Assembly (NCBI RefSeq): GCF_017876775.1
Contig: NZ_JAGIOP010000001.1
Coordinates: 1,054,001-1,118,000 of the forward strand
Reading direction: 5' to 3'
Length of the DNA: 64,000 nt
Source of the DNA: Mycolicibacterium lutetiense
GTDB taxonomy: Bacteria; Actinomycetota; Actinomycetes; Mycobacteriales; Mycobacteriaceae
Under the pieces are notes generated by a model. The model did not search any database, was not told the origin of the DNA, and saw nothing but the letters and a program-made list of their open reading frames with translations. Position 1 is the first letter of the stretch; every line of letters starts with the position of its first letter. Of this stretch, positions 38,296-48,552 are shown in pieces. Both the position numbers and the translations under genes were made by a program.

Positions 38296-39705
38296 TCACA
38301 CCGTCGGCGAGTAGGGGAGATTGCTGCTGGTCTGCGGGTCGACATGGACCGGTCTGCCCACATAGGGGAAAGCCCGTTGCGGGCACGCCGGCCGGTCACA
38401 GATCCGGCAGCCCGCCCCGATGGGGACGGTAGCCTCAGGGTCGCTGAGGTCGATACCCGCCGAGTAGACGAGATTGTCCGCGTGGGCGAGGTCGCATCCC
38501 AACCCGATGGCGAAATTCTTGGGCGTCCCCAGGTACCTGCTCGGTGCCGATCCCGAGGTCCTCGCGATCCAGAAATAGCTCCGGCCGTCCGGCATCTGAG
38601 CGACCTGGGTCGAGAACTCCCCGGGACGGGAGAACGCCTGGTGCACCACCCATAGCGGACAGTTCCCGCCCACCCTTGAGAAGTGAAAGGCTGTGGCGGA
38701 CTGACGCTTCGAGATGTTTCCCGCGCTGTCGGTGCGGACGAAGATGAACGGTACGCCGCGCGCATCGGGCCGCTGCAGTGTCGACAGCCGATGGCAGATC
38801 GTTTCGAATCCCATCTCGAAACGTCGGGCCAGCTGGTCGATGTCGTAGCGTAGGTCCTCGGCGGCGGCCAGGAACATCCGGTAGGGGAGCAGTAACGCGC
38901 CGGCGAAGTAGTTGGCCAGCCCGATTCGGGCGACATCCCTTGCCTCTGTGCTCAATTGGTCATCCGTGGCGACGATGGAATTGATCAGCCCGGAATGCAG
39001 CAACAGTGCGATCTGGGTAGCGAGCTGGAATGCGCGCTGGCCGGGCAACAGCCACCGCGCCACATGGAGCGTGCCGACCTCGGGCTGGTATCGCCGCTTC
39101 ACGCTGGAACCCAGCACATCGCCGTCATCCACGATCACCGAGATGCCGAACTCGTCTGACAGCAAGTCGGCCAATTGTCGGTCGAGACCTCCGATCTGGA
39201 GGTGATGGCGGGTGAACAGATCCTCGGCGGCCCGGTCGAGTGCGTCGATGTAGTTGCGGCGGTCATAGAAGAAATCGCGCACTTCTTCGAAAGGCATCGG
39301 CTGTTGCGTACCGGTCTGCGCGTCCAGGTTGGCCCGCCCGTGAACCGCCTCCAGCTCGGCGGTGGCATCGTGCAACCGGCGGTGCATGGTCACCATGGTT
39401 TGGCCCACCTCGGGCATGCGGGCGACGAGCTCCTCGATCTGCGCGGCGGTGGCGGGGCTGTCGACCAGAATCTCGCGCAGGTCCGACACCAGCCGGGCGT
39501 CGGCATCGGGGGTGAAGTACTGCGTCGGCAGGTCGAAGCGATCGGCCAGAGCCAGCAGCACCGGGACCGTGATCGGTCGCTGGTCGTTCTCGAGTTGGTT
39601 GACGTAGCTGGTCGACAGGCCCAACGCGCGCGCCAGCGCGACCTGCGTGAGGCCTTTCTCATCGCGTAGCCGTCGCAGACGGGCGCCGGCGAATGTTTTC
39701 GTCAC
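38296..39705 (-). CDS. prpR: Methylcitrate-cycle regulator PrpR
   Basis: About 469 residues. N-terminal XRE-type helix-turn-helix (RDEKGLTQVALARALGLSTSYVNQLENDQRP), a central ImmA/IrrE-like DUF955 region, and a C-terminal domain with GLGCDL and GCRICDRPACPQRAFP, Cys residues that bind an Fe-S cluster in M. tuberculosis PrpR. It also has the RamB/PrpR hallmark GNISKRQSATAFHFSRVGGNCPLW. I start at the GTG at 39705 (VTKTFAG), which aligns with the M. tuberculosis start; longer in-frame starts run into the operator. Divergent from prpD; activates it when propionyl-CoA is high. Confidence 0.93.
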   Translation of the reverse strand: MTKTFAGARLRRLRDEKGLTQVALARALGLSTSYVNQLENDQRPITVPVLLALADRFDLPTQYFTPDADARLVSDLREILVDSPATAAQIEELVARMPEVGQTMVTMHRRLHDATAELEAVHGRANLDAQTGTQQPMPFEEVRDFFYDRRNYIDALDRAAEDLFTRHHLQIGGLDRQLADLLSDEFGISVIVDDGDVLGSSVKRRYQPEVGTLHVARWLLPGQRAFQLATQIALLLHSGLINSIVATDDQLSTEARDVARIGLANYFAGALLLPYRMFLAAAEDLRYDIDQLARRFEMGFETICHRLSTLQRPDARGVPFIFVRTDSAGNISKRQSATAFHFSRVGGNCPLWVVHQAFSRPGEFSTQVAQMPDGRSYFWIARTSGSAPSRYLGTPKNFAIGLGCDLAHADNLVYSAGIDLSDPEATVPIGAGCRICDRPACPQRAFPYVGRPVHVDPQTSSNLPYSPTV

Positions 39706-39740
39706 CGTCGGCGACACTACGCCGATCGGCTTCCACAACA

Positions 39741-39748
39741 TTTGCAAA
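39741..39748. promoter_or_regulatory. PrpR/RamB-type binding site
   Basis: TTTGCAAA, the 8-base palindrome recognised by RamB/PrpR-type regulators, lies in the gap between divergent prpR and prpD. It is 36 bases from the chosen prpR start and 79 from prpD, in the right place to control both. Confidence 0.7.
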
Positions 39749-39826
39749 AATGTCTGGACACAGGACACAAAAATACGCATTTACAGGTACTTCCGCTGGT
39801 AAATCGACCTGCGTACCGTGCGGAAC

Positions 39827-41332
39827 ATGCTTGAACATGACGTCAAAACACGGCGCAGCGCCGAGGCCTTCCCGCGTAGTGAACACCTGGCTTGGAAGAT
39901 CGCCGAGATCGCCGTCGACCCGGTGGGCGTACTGCCCGAGACCGAGGCGATGGTGATCAACCGCATCATCGACAACGCCGCCGTCTCGGCCGCGTCGGTG
40001 ATTCGCCGGCCGGTGACGGTCGCCCGCGCGCAGGCACTGGCGCACAAGACACCGCGGGGCGCAGGAGTGTTCGGCGTCGACGGCACGGTTTCGCCCGAGT
40101 GGGCGGCCTGGGCCAACGGCGTCGCAGTTCGGGAGCTGGATTTTCACGACACCTTCCTGGCCGCCGAATACTCGCATCCGGGCGACAACATCCCTGCGCT
40201 CGTCGCGGTGGCACAACAGCTCGGCGTGGGGGGTTCCGACCTGATCCGCGGCATCGCCACGGCCTACGAGGTACAGGTCGACCTGGTCAAGGGAATCTGC
40301 CTGCACGAGCACAAGATCGACCACGTCGCCCATCTGGGACCGTCGGTGGCTGCCGGGTTGGGCACCATGTTGCGGCTGGATCCCGAGACCATTTACGCCG
40401 CGATCGGTCAGGCGCTGCACCTGACCACCGCCACCCGGCAATCGCGCAAGGGCCTGATCTCCAGCTGGAAAGCCTTCGCACCGGCCTGGGCAGGCAAGGT
40501 CGCGATCGAAGCCGTCGACCGCGCGATGCGCGGCGAGGGTTCACCGGCGCCGATCTGGGAGGGCGAGGACGGTGTCATCGCGTGGCTGCTCTCGGGACCG
40601 GAGCACACCTACCGCGTGCCGCTACCGGCTCCGGGTGAACCCAAGCGGGCCATCCTCGACACCTACACCAAGGAGCATTCGGCGGAGTACCAGAGCCAGG
40701 CCCCGATCGACCTGGCTCGCCGGATGCGTGGGCGGATCGGCGACCTGGACCAGATCGCCACCATCGTGCTGCACACCAGCCACCACACCCACGTCGTGAT
40801 CGGCACCGGATCCAATGATCCGCAGAAGTTCGATCCCGACGCGTCCCGCGAAACGCTGGACCACTCGGTGATGTACATCTTCGCCGTCGCACTGCAGGAC
40901 GGCACCTGGCATCACGAACGGTCCTATGCTCCCGAGCGCGCCCACCGGCCCGACACCATCGAACTGTGGCGCAAGATCAGCACCGTCGAGGACCCGGAGT
41001 GGACCCGGCGCTACCACTCCGATGATCCGGCGGAGAAAGCGTTCGGTGCCAAGGCAGTCATCACGCTCAAGAGCGGCGAGACGATCGTCGACGAGCTGGC
41101 CATCGCTGACGCGCACCCGCTTGGTGCCCGGCCCTTCGAACGTGCGCAGTACGTCGCCAAGTTCGCCGAATTGGCCGAAGGTGTCGTGGAAGCCGAAGAG
41201 CAGCAACGGTTCCTGAGTGCGGTCGAGAACATTTCGGTGACCAAATCCGGCGGCCTCGGTGCACTCAATGTGCGCGTCGACCCGCGGGTGCTGGACAAGG
41301 CGCCCACGGTGTCCTCCGGGATTTTCCGATGA
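39827..41332 (+). CDS. prpD: 2-methylcitrate dehydratase PrpD
   Basis: About 501 residues of the MmgE/PrpD family: [78 protein letters not shown] and [22 protein letters not shown]. It dehydrates 2-methylcitrate to 2-methyl-cis-aconitate. ATG at 39827 chosen over a GTG at 39818. The stop overlaps the prpB start (ATGA). Confidence 0.95.
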   Translation: MLEHDVKTRRSAEAFPRSEHLAWKIAEIAVDPVGVLPETEAMVINRIIDNAAVSAASVIRRPVTVARAQALAHKTPRGAGVFGVDGTVSPEWAAWANGVAVRELDFHDTFLAAEYSHPGDNIPALVAVAQQLGVGGSDLIRGIATAYEVQVDLVKGICLHEHKIDHVAHLGPSVAAGLGTMLRLDPETIYAAIGQALHLTTATRQSRKGLISSWKAFAPAWAGKVAIEAVDRAMRGEGSPAPIWEGEDGVIAWLLSGPEHTYRVPLPAPGEPKRAILDTYTKEHSAEYQSQAPIDLARRMRGRIGDLDQIATIVLHTSHHTHVVIGTGSNDPQKFDPDASRETLDHSVMYIFAVALQDGTWHHERSYAPERAHRPDTIELWRKISTVEDPEWTRRYHSDDPAEKAFGAKAVITLKSGETIVDELAIADAHPLGARPFERAQYVAKFAELAEGVVEAEEQQRFLSAVENISVTKSGGLGALNVRVDPRVLDKAPTVSSGIFR

Positions 41333-42246
41333 GCGGGTTGCTCGGCTCAGCCACCCCGGCATCCGAGAAGCGACGAAAGTTCCGCCGCGGGTTGGAGTCC
41401 GGTCGGCTCCTGCGCTTTCCCGGTGCGTTCTCTCCGCTGGTGGCCAAGCTCGTTGCCGAGATCGGCTTCGACGGCGTGTACGTCTCGGGCGCGGTCCTGT
41501 CAGCCGACCTGGGCTTGCCGGATATCGGGTTGACGACCCTGACCGAGGTGGTGGGCCGCGGCGGCCAGATCGCCTCGGCCACCGACCTTCCGACGTTCAT
41601 CGACGCCGACACCGGATTCGGCGAGCCGATGAGCGCCGCACGCACCGTGACGCTGCTCGAAGATGCCGGCTTGGCCGGATTGCACCTCGAGGACCAGGTG
41701 AATCCGAAGCGGTGCGGCCATCTCGACGGTAAGGCCGTGGTGGAGACCTCCGAGATGGTCAAGCGTCTGCGGGCTGCCGTTGCTGCGCGCAGAGATCCCA
41801 ACTTCATCATCTGCGCCCGCACCGACGCCGCGGGTATCGAGGGGATTCCCGCGGCCATCGACCGGGCCAAGGCCTACGCCGACGCCGGCGCAGACCTGAT
41901 CTTTACCGAGGCGCTGCACACCCCAGCCGATTTCGAGCAGTTCCGCGAGGCGGTCGGCGTGCCGCTGCTGGCCAACATGACCGAGTTCGGCAAGTCCGAA
42001 CTTCTGACCGCGGGGCAGTTGTCCGAAATCGGCTACAACGCGGTGATCTACCCGGTGACGACCCTGCGCCTGGCGATGCACGCGGTCGAGGTCGGTCTAC
42101 GCGAAATTTCATCGGCTGGAACGCAATCCGGCCTTGTGGATCAGATGCAGCACCGCAGCCGGCTCTACGAACTGCTGCGCTACACCGATTACAACCAGTT
42201 CGACTCCGATATCTACAACTTCTCGCTGCAAGGGGCGACGCAGTGA
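41329..42246 (+). CDS. prpB: 2-methylisocitrate lyase PrpB
   Basis: 305 residues of the isocitrate lyase/PEP mutase superfamily. [10 protein letters not shown] (91-100) binds Mg, and the catalytic loop is PKRCGH with Cys129; FIICARTDA and [11 protein letters not shown] also fit. It splits 2-methylisocitrate into pyruvate and succinate. M. tuberculosis lacks prpB and uses isocitrate lyase, so this cluster is of the more complete environmental type. Overlaps prpD and prpC by 4 bases each. Confidence 0.94.
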   Translation: MSGLLGSATPASEKRRKFRRGLESGRLLRFPGAFSPLVAKLVAEIGFDGVYVSGAVLSADLGLPDIGLTTLTEVVGRGGQIASATDLPTFIDADTGFGEPMSAARTVTLLEDAGLAGLHLEDQVNPKRCGHLDGKAVVETSEMVKRLRAAVAARRDPNFIICARTDAAGIEGIPAAIDRAKAYADAGADLIFTEALHTPADFEQFREAVGVPLLANMTEFGKSELLTAGQLSEIGYNAVIYPVTTLRLAMHAVEVGLREISSAGTQSGLVDQMQHRSRLYELLRYTDYNQFDSDIYNFSLQGATQ

Positions 42247-43379
42247 CCATTACTGCCAACGGCACCGCCGACACACCGAAGATCTACAAAGGTCTGGCCG
42301 GGGTGGTGGTCGACACCACTGCCATCTCCAAGGTCGTGCCGGAAACCAACACCCTGACCTACCGGGGGTACCCGGTGCAGGACCTGGCCGCCCACTGCGG
42401 CTTCGAGCAGGTGGCCTACCTGTTGTGGCACGGCGAACTGCCGACCGATCAGGAACTGGCATTGTTCACCCAGCGGGAGCGGGCCTCGCGCCGCATCGAC
42501 CGCTCGATGCAGTCCCTGCTGGCCAAGCTGCCGGACAACTGCCATCCGATGGATGTGGTGCGTACCGCGATCAGCTACCTGGGCGCCGAGGATCCGGAAG
42601 AGGACGACAGCAGCCCCTCGGCCAACTTCGACAAGTCGTTGCGGATGTTCGCGGTGCTGCCCACCATCGTCGCAGCCGATATGCGCCGGCGTCGCGGGCT
42701 GGAACCGATTGCCCCGCACAGCCACATGGGGTATTCGGAGAACTTTCTCAACATGTGTTTCGGTGCGGTGCCGGACCCGGTGATCGTCAACGCTTTCGAG
42801 CGGTCGATGGTCCTCTACGCCGAGCACAGCTTCAACGCGTCCACCTTCGCCGCCCGCGTGGTCACCTCGACCCAGTCCGATATCTACAGTGCGGTCACGG
42901 CCGCGATCGGCGCCTTGAAGGGCTCGCTGCACGGCGGCGCCAACGAGGCCGTGATGCACGACATGCTCGAGATCGGCTCGGCCGACCGTGCTGCGGAATG
43001 GCTGCACGGCAAGCTGTCCCGCAAGGACAAGGTGATGGGATTCGGCCATCGGGTCTACAAGAACGGTGACTCCCGGGTACCCACGATGAAAGCTGCCCTG
43101 CAGGAAGTCGCGGAGGCGCGGGACGGACAGCGCTGGATGGACATCTATAACGTGCTGGAGAGTGCGATGTTCGCGGCCACCAAGATCAAGCCGAACCTCG
43201 ACTTCCCGACCGGTCCGGCCTACTACCTGATGGGCTTCGACATCCCCAGCTTCACACCGCTTTTCGTGATGAGCCGGATCACCGGCTGGACTGCGCACAT
43301 CATGGAGCAGGCCGCGTCGAACGCACTGATCCGTCCGCTCAGTGACTACAGCGGACTGCCGCAGCGCGCGCTCTCGTGA
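42243..43379 (+). CDS. prpC: 2-methylcitrate synthase PrpC
   Basis: 378 residues, citrate-synthase fold: YRGYPVQDLAAHC, the catalytic His of HSHMGYSENFLNMCFG and of LHGGANEAVMHDM, and GFGHRVYKNGDSR. It condenses propionyl-CoA with oxaloacetate. Its size and place behind prpD-prpB make PrpC (M. tuberculosis Rv1131, also gltA1) more likely than a TCA-cycle synthase. The stop overlaps the pyc GTG by 4 bases. Confidence 0.94.
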   Translation: MTITANGTADTPKIYKGLAGVVVDTTAISKVVPETNTLTYRGYPVQDLAAHCGFEQVAYLLWHGELPTDQELALFTQRERASRRIDRSMQSLLAKLPDNCHPMDVVRTAISYLGAEDPEEDDSSPSANFDKSLRMFAVLPTIVAADMRRRRGLEPIAPHSHMGYSENFLNMCFGAVPDPVIVNAFERSMVLYAEHSFNASTFAARVVTSTQSDIYSAVTAAIGALKGSLHGGANEAVMHDMLEIGSADRAAEWLHGKLSRKDKVMGFGHRVYKNGDSRVPTMKAALQEVAEARDGQRWMDIYNVLESAMFAATKIKPNLDFPTGPAYYLMGFDIPSFTPLFVMSRITGWTAHIMEQAASNALIRPLSDYSGLPQRALS

Positions 43380-46300
43380 TCTCCAAGGTTCTGGTCGCCA
43401 ATCGTGGCGAGATCGCGATCCGTGCGTTCCGCGCTGCTTATGAGATGGGCATTGCGACGGTGGCGGTGTATCCGTATGAGGATCGCAATTCGTTGCACCG
43501 CCTGAAAGCGGACGAGTCGTATCAGATCGGTGAGATCGGTCATCCGGTGCGGGCGTATCTGTCGGTAGACGAGATTATTCGGGTGGCTCGGCATTCGGGT
43601 GCTGATGCGGTGTATCCGGGTTATGGGTTTCTGTCGGAGAATCCGGAGCTGGCCGCCGCGTGTGCGGAGGCCGGGATCACCTTTGTGGGGCCTTCGGCCC
43701 AGGTGCTGGAGTTGACCGGCAACAAGGCGCGGGCGATCGATGCGGCTCGGGCCGCGGGCCTGCCGGTACTGGCGTCTTCAGAGCCATCTGCCTCGGTAGC
43801 TGAGTTGGTCACCGCGGCGCGGGATATGGCGTTCCCAGTGTTCGTCAAGGCCGTGGCCGGTGGCGGCGGCCGCGGCATGCGCCGGGTCGCTCATCCGGAT
43901 GCGCTGCCCGAGGCCATCGAAGCCGCCTCCCGCGAGGCCGAATCAGCATTCGGCGACCCGACCGTGTTCCTGGAGCAGGCGGTCATCAATCCGCGGCATA
44001 TCGAGGTGCAGATCCTGGCCGACACCGACGGCAACGTGATCCATCTCTACGAGCGGGATTGCAGCGTCCAGCGGCGGCACCAGAAGGTGATCGAGCTGGC
44101 ACCGGCCCCGAATTTGGATCCGGTTCTGCGGGACCGGATTTGTGCCGATGCAGTGGCGTTCGCGCGTGAGATCGGGTATTCGTGCGCCGGAACGGTGGAG
44201 TTCCTGCTCGACGAGCGTGGGCGTCACGTGTTCATCGAAATGAACCCGCGCATCCAGGTGGAGCACACGGTGACCGAGGAGATCACCGATGTCGACCTGG
44301 TGTCGAGCCAGTTGCGTATCGCCGGTGGCCAGACACTGGCGGAACTGGGTCTCCGTCAGGAGGAGATCACACCTCGCGGCGCGGCCCTGCAGTGCCGGAT
44401 CACCACCGAGGACCCGGCCAATGGTTTCCGTCCCGATACGGGTCGGATCACCGGCTATCGCTCGCCCGGCGGTTCGGGCGTACGTCTGGACGGCGGAACC
44501 CATGTCGGCGCCGAGGTTTCGGCGCATTTCGATTCGATGCTGGTGAAGCTGACCTGCCGCGGCCGCGACTTCGGTCTGGCGGTGCGCCGGGCCCGTCGCG
44601 CCGTGGCCGAATTCCGCATCCGCGGTGTCTCGACGAACATTCCCTTCCTGCAGGCCGTCCTGGATGACGATGATTTCGCCGCCGGACGGGTCACCACCTC
44701 GTTCATCGATGAACGCCCGGAGCTGTTGACGGCGCACACCCCAGCAGACCGCGGCACTCGCATCCTGAACTACTTGGCTGACGTGACGGTGAACAAGCCC
44801 CACGGACAGCGACCCTGCGCGGTGTATCCGCACGACAAGCTCCCGCGTCTAAACCTCACTGTCGCACCGGTGCCAGGCTCACGACAAAAACTGATCGAAC
44901 TGGGCCCCGAGGACTTTTCGTCCTGGCTGCGGGATTCACCCTCAGTGGCCGTGACCGACACGACGTTTCGTGATGCGCATCAGTCGTTGCTGGCCACCCG
45001 GGTGCGCTCGAGCGGGCTGCTGGCAGTCGCCCCGTATGTGGCACGGATGATGCCGCAGTTGTTGTCCATCGAGTGTTGGGGTGGGGCGACATACGATGTG
45101 GCGCTGCGGTTCTTGAAGGAGGATCCGTGGGAGCGGTTGGCCGCCCTGCGGGAAGCCGTGCCCAATATCTGTCTGCAGATGCTGCTGCGGGGGCGCAACA
45201 CGGTGGGGTATACGCCGTATCCGGAATTGGTGACGTCGGCGTTCGTCGACGAGGCGACCCGAACCGGCATCGATATCTTCCGGATCTTCGATGCGCTCAA
45301 CAACGTCGAATCGATGCGTCCGGCGATCGATGCGGTGCGCGAGACCGGTACGGCGATCGCCGAGGTGGCGATGTCCTACACCGGGGATCTCAGTGACCCG
45401 AGCGAGAACCTGTACACGCTGGATTACTACCTGAAGCTGGCCGAACAGATCGTCGACGCCGGTGCGCATGTGCTGGCGATCAAGGACATGGCGGGGTTGT
45501 TGCGTCCGCATTCTGCGCATCTGTTGGTGAGTGCCCTGCGGTCGCGCTTCGACCTGCCGGTGCATGTGCACACCCATGACACTCCGGGTGGGCAGTTGGC
45601 GACGTATCTGGCGGCCTGGCAGGCCGGAGCCAGTGCGGTGGACGGCGCGGCCGCGCCGTTGGCGGGCACGACGAGTCAGCCGGCGTTGTCCTCGATCGTG
45701 GCCGCGGCCGCGCACACGTCGTTCGACACCGGGTTGTCGCTGGGTGCGGTCTGCGACCTGGAGCCCTACTGGGAGGCGCTGCGCAAGGTGTACGCGCCGT
45801 TCGAGTCCGGGTTGCCGGCACCCACGGGTCGTGTCTACACGCACGAGATTCCCGGTGGGCAATTGAGCAATCTGCGGCAGCAGGCCATCGCGCTCGGGGT
45901 GGGGGACCGGTTCGAAGCTATCGAGGCCAACTATGCCGCGGCCGATCGGGTGCTGGGCCGGCTGGTGAAGGTGACCCCGTCGAGCAAGGTGGTTGGGGAC
46001 CTGGCGCTGGCATTGGTCGGCGCCGACGTGACTGCCGATGAGTTCGCCGCAGATCCGGCGCGCTATGACATCCCGGACAGCGTGATCGGGTTCCTGCGGG
46101 GCGAACTCGGAGATCCTCCGGGTGGATGGCCGGAACCGTTGCGCACCAGGGCGTTAGAAGGCCGAGGTCCGGCCAGGCCGATCGAGGTGCTCTCTGCTGA
46201 GGATGAGGAGTTGTTGGCCGCGCCGGGACCCAAGCGTCAGGCGGCGTTGAACCGGTTGCTGTTCCCGGCGCCGACCAAGGAGTTCGAGGCGCACCGCGAA

Positions 46301-46759
46301 ACCTACGGTGACACCTCGCGGCTGAGCGCGAACCAGTTCTTCTACGGCCTGCGCCGGGGTGAGGAGCACCGGGTCGAGTTGGAAAAGGGTGTCCAGCTGC
46401 TGATCGGTTTGGAAGCGATCTCGGATGCCGATGAGCGTGGGATGCGCACGGTGATGTGCATCCTCAACGGTCAGTTGCGTCCGATCACCGTGCGCGACCG
46501 CAGTATCGCCAGTGAGGTCCCGGCCGCGGAGAAGGCTGATCGCAACAACCTGGATCATGTCGCGGCACCGTTCGCCGGTGTGGTCACCGTCGGTGTGGCG
46601 GCCGGGGACACCGTGGCAGCCGGCGCGACGATCGCCACCATCGAGGCGATGAAGATGGAGGCGGCGATCACCGCACCCAAGACCGGCACCGTGGAGCGCA
46701 TCGCAGTCGCTAGAACCGCGCAGGTCGAAGGCGGCGATCTGATCCTCGTCATCACTTAA
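43376..46759 (+). CDS. pyc: Pyruvate carboxylase
   Basis: 1127 residues, the full single-chain type. Biotin carboxylase domain ([45 protein letters not shown]), carboxyltransferase domain (VTDTTFRDAHQSLLATRVR; AIKDMAGLL; VHVHTHDTPGGQL), allosteric linker, and C-terminal biotinyl domain (EAMKMEA, Lys1093). It makes oxaloacetate from pyruvate and bicarbonate. Unusually, it is coupled to prpC: the methylcitrate cycle makes pyruvate and consumes oxaloacetate, so the operon closes the carbon loop. The first 300 bases have slightly lower GC than the neighbours. Confidence 0.96.
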   Translation: MISKVLVANRGEIAIRAFRAAYEMGIATVAVYPYEDRNSLHRLKADESYQIGEIGHPVRAYLSVDEIIRVARHSGADAVYPGYGFLSENPELAAACAEAGITFVGPSAQVLELTGNKARAIDAARAAGLPVLASSEPSASVAELVTAARDMAFPVFVKAVAGGGGRGMRRVAHPDALPEAIEAASREAESAFGDPTVFLEQAVINPRHIEVQILADTDGNVIHLYERDCSVQRRHQKVIELAPAPNLDPVLRDRICADAVAFAREIGYSCAGTVEFLLDERGRHVFIEMNPRIQVEHTVTEEITDVDLVSSQLRIAGGQTLAELGLRQEEITPRGAALQCRITTEDPANGFRPDTGRITGYRSPGGSGVRLDGGTHVGAEVSAHFDSMLVKLTCRGRDFGLAVRRARRAVAEFRIRGVSTNIPFLQAVLDDDDFAAGRVTTSFIDERPELLTAHTPADRGTRILNYLADVTVNKPHGQRPCAVYPHDKLPRLNLTVAPVPGSRQKLIELGPEDFSSWLRDSPSVAVTDTTFRDAHQSLLATRVRSSGLLAVAPYVARMMPQLLSIECWGGATYDVALRFLKEDPWERLAALREAVPNICLQMLLRGRNTVGYTPYPELVTSAFVDEATRTGIDIFRIFDALNNVESMRPAIDAVRETGTAIAEVAMSYTGDLSDPSENLYTLDYYLKLAEQIVDAGAHVLAIKDMAGLLRPHSAHLLVSALRSRFDLPVHVHTHDTPGGQLATYLAAWQAGASAVDGAAAPLAGTTSQPALSSIVAAAAHTSFDTGLSLGAVCDLEPYWEALRKVYAPFESGLPAPTGRVYTHEIPGGQLSNLRQQAIALGVGDRFEAIEANYAAADRVLGRLVKVTPSSKVVGDLALALVGADVTADEFAADPARYDIPDSVIGFLRGELGDPPGGWPEPLRTRALEGRGPARPIEVLSAEDEELLAAPGPKRQAALNRLLFPAPTKEFEAHRETYGDTSRLSANQFFYGLRRGEEHRVELEKGVQLLIGLEAISDADERGMRTVMCILNGQLRPITVRDRSIASEVPAAEKADRNNLDHVAAPFAGVVTVGVAAGDTVAAGATIATIEAMKMEAAITAPKTGTVERIAVARTAQVEGGDLILVIT

Positions 46760-46819
46760 CACGATGACCGCTTTAGCCCACTGCGGCTGGAAGATTCGCC
46801 GTCGCCTATGGAGGTACCT

Positions 46820-47716
46820 GTGTCCCTGAACACCGTCGCGCTCGAGTTGGTGCCGCCCAACCTGGATCGCGGAGCAGACCACGCATTGGAGGAAGCGCAG
46901 AAGGTGGCGCGACTCGCCGCGGGCAGCGTTGTGGGAAAACACCTCGGCCACGTCATGATCCCGGCGATGATCGCCGAAGACGACGACCGACCCATCGAGA
47001 TGAAATCGAAGATGGACGTCCTCGACTACTGGTCGATCATTGCGCCCCAGCTTCCCGGGGTGCGTGGGCTGTGCACCCAGGTCACCTCCTTTTCCGACGA
47101 GACGTCATTGCGCAGCCGGCTGACCGACCTCCGCGGAGCGGGATTTGACGGCGTGACCTTCGTGGGTGTGCCACGCACGATGAGCGACGGCGAAGGCTCC
47201 GGCATCGCACCGACCGACGCCTTGTCGAAATTCGACGGCCTCGTCGAGAACCGCGGGGTGATCCTGATCCCCACCCGTGACGCAGAGCAGGGCCGTTTCT
47301 CGTTCAAATGCGACAAAGGCGCCACCTTCGCGATGACCCAGTTGCTCTATTCAGATGCGGTGGTCGGTTTCCTGCGTCGGTTCGCGCAGGAAAGTGACCA
47401 CAGGCCCGAGGTCCTGCTGTCATTCGGCTTTGTGCCGAAGCTGGAAACGAACGTGGGGCTCATCGACTGGCTGATCCAAGACCCGGGAAATAAAACCGTC
47501 GCGCAGGAGCAGGCTTTCGTGAAATCCCTGGCCGCGGGTGAACCCGCCGACAAGCGGCGACGGCTCGTTGACCTCTACAAGCGGGTCATTGATGGAGTGG
47601 CCGACTTCGGGTACCCCCTTAGCCTGCACTTCGAGGCGCCATACGGTGTTTCCCGGCCCGCTTTCGAGACCTTCGCCGAGATGCTGGACTACTGGTCACC
47701 CGCACCGGCGCCCTGA
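46820..47716 (+). CDS. Methylenetetrahydrofolate reductase-type protein (Rv2172c-like)
   Basis: About 298 residues, TIM-barrel MTHFR-like: VALELVPPNLDRGADHALEEAQKV, HVMIPAMIAEDDDRP, GFDGVTFVGVPRTMSDGEG and LLSFGFVPKLET. I start at the GTG at 46820 because GGAGG is 5 bases upstream; the ATG at 46808 overlaps that site. It resembles M. tuberculosis Rv2172c, described as an atypical MTHFR that makes the 5-methyl-THF used by MetE/MetH. The next gene is also a folate enzyme. Function by recall, not tested here. Confidence 0.75.
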   Translation: MSLNTVALELVPPNLDRGADHALEEAQKVARLAAGSVVGKHLGHVMIPAMIAEDDDRPIEMKSKMDVLDYWSIIAPQLPGVRGLCTQVTSFSDETSLRSRLTDLRGAGFDGVTFVGVPRTMSDGEGSGIAPTDALSKFDGLVENRGVILIPTRDAEQGRFSFKCDKGATFAMTQLLYSDAVVGFLRRFAQESDHRPEVLLSFGFVPKLETNVGLIDWLIQDPGNKTVAQEQAFVKSLAAGEPADKRRRLVDLYKRVIDGVADFGYPLSLHFEAPYGVSRPAFETFAEMLDYWSPAPAP

Positions 47717-47727
47717 GTGGACCACAG

Positions 47728-48552
47728 ATGAACTACCACCGTCGCGGCGCAGCATCGGCGCGTCTCCGGCCCACTCAAATGCGGGTCATGGGGGTGTTGA
47801 ACGCGACACCGGATTCTTTTTGGGCTGACAGCAGATTTGATGTCAGCGCACTGGCGGTTGCGGCTGGACGACGCATGTTCGACGCCGGGGCGTGGGCGGT
47901 CGACATCGGTGGAGAATCCACCCGGCCCGGCGCTGTGCCGGTATCCGTCGACCAGGAACTCGCTCGAGTGCTACCCGTCGTCGGTGGGCTCGCGCACCTG
48001 GGCACGGTCTCCGTGGATACGCGCAACCGTGAAGTGGCCGAGGAGGCTGTCCGAGCCGGCGCCGGCATCATCAACGATGTCTCGGGCAAACTCTACGATC
48101 TGGCAGGGCGGCTGGGTGTCGGATATGTCAGCGTGCACTCCCAGACGGTGCCCGTCCTCGCCGGAGTATTCCCGGAGTACGAGGACGTGGTCGGTGAGGT
48201 GGCGTGCTACGTCACCAGCGTCGCGCAGGCGGCCGCCACCGGCGGTGCCGGGCCGGTCTGGATCGACCCGGGCATCGGATTCGGAAAATCCCCCCAGGAC
48301 AACCTGGAGTTGCTGCGCCGACTACCGGAGTTCTGCGATCAGGGTTTCCCGGTGTTGCTCGGAGTGAGCCGAAAATCATTCATCGGCAGTATCACTGGAC
48401 GCGCAGTCGATGACCGGTTGGCTGGGTCTCTGGCCGTGGTTGCGCCGGCGTGGTCGGCGGGCGTCGACGTCATCCGGGTGCACGATGTCGCCGAGACGCT
48501 GGACACCATTGCGATGGTTCAGGCGATCTGGGGACCACCGCCGGGACCATGA
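47728..48552 (+). CDS. Dihydropteroate synthase-like protein (FolP family)
   Basis: 274 residues: MGVLNATPDSFWADSRF, DIGGESTRPGAVPVSVDQEL (DHPS signature), TVSVDTRNREVAEEAVRAGAGIINDVSG, VWIDPGIGFGKSPQDNLELLRR and LLGVSRKSFIG. Normally DHPS loops read NVTPDSF and DTRRA/DTxK; here Ala and Asn replacements occur, so it may be a paralogue (FolP2-like) rather than the main sulfonamide target. It follows the MTHFR-type gene by 11 bases. ATG at 47728, or possibly a later Met at 47779. Confidence 0.85.
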   Translation: MNYHRRGAASARLRPTQMRVMGVLNATPDSFWADSRFDVSALAVAAGRRMFDAGAWAVDIGGESTRPGAVPVSVDQELARVLPVVGGLAHLGTVSVDTRNREVAEEAVRAGAGIINDVSGKLYDLAGRLGVGYVSVHSQTVPVLAGVFPEYEDVVGEVACYVTSVAQAAATGGAGPVWIDPGIGFGKSPQDNLELLRRLPEFCDQGFPVLLGVSRKSFIGSITGRAVDDRLAGSLAVVAPAWSAGVDVIRVHDVAETLDTIAMVQAIWGPPPGP

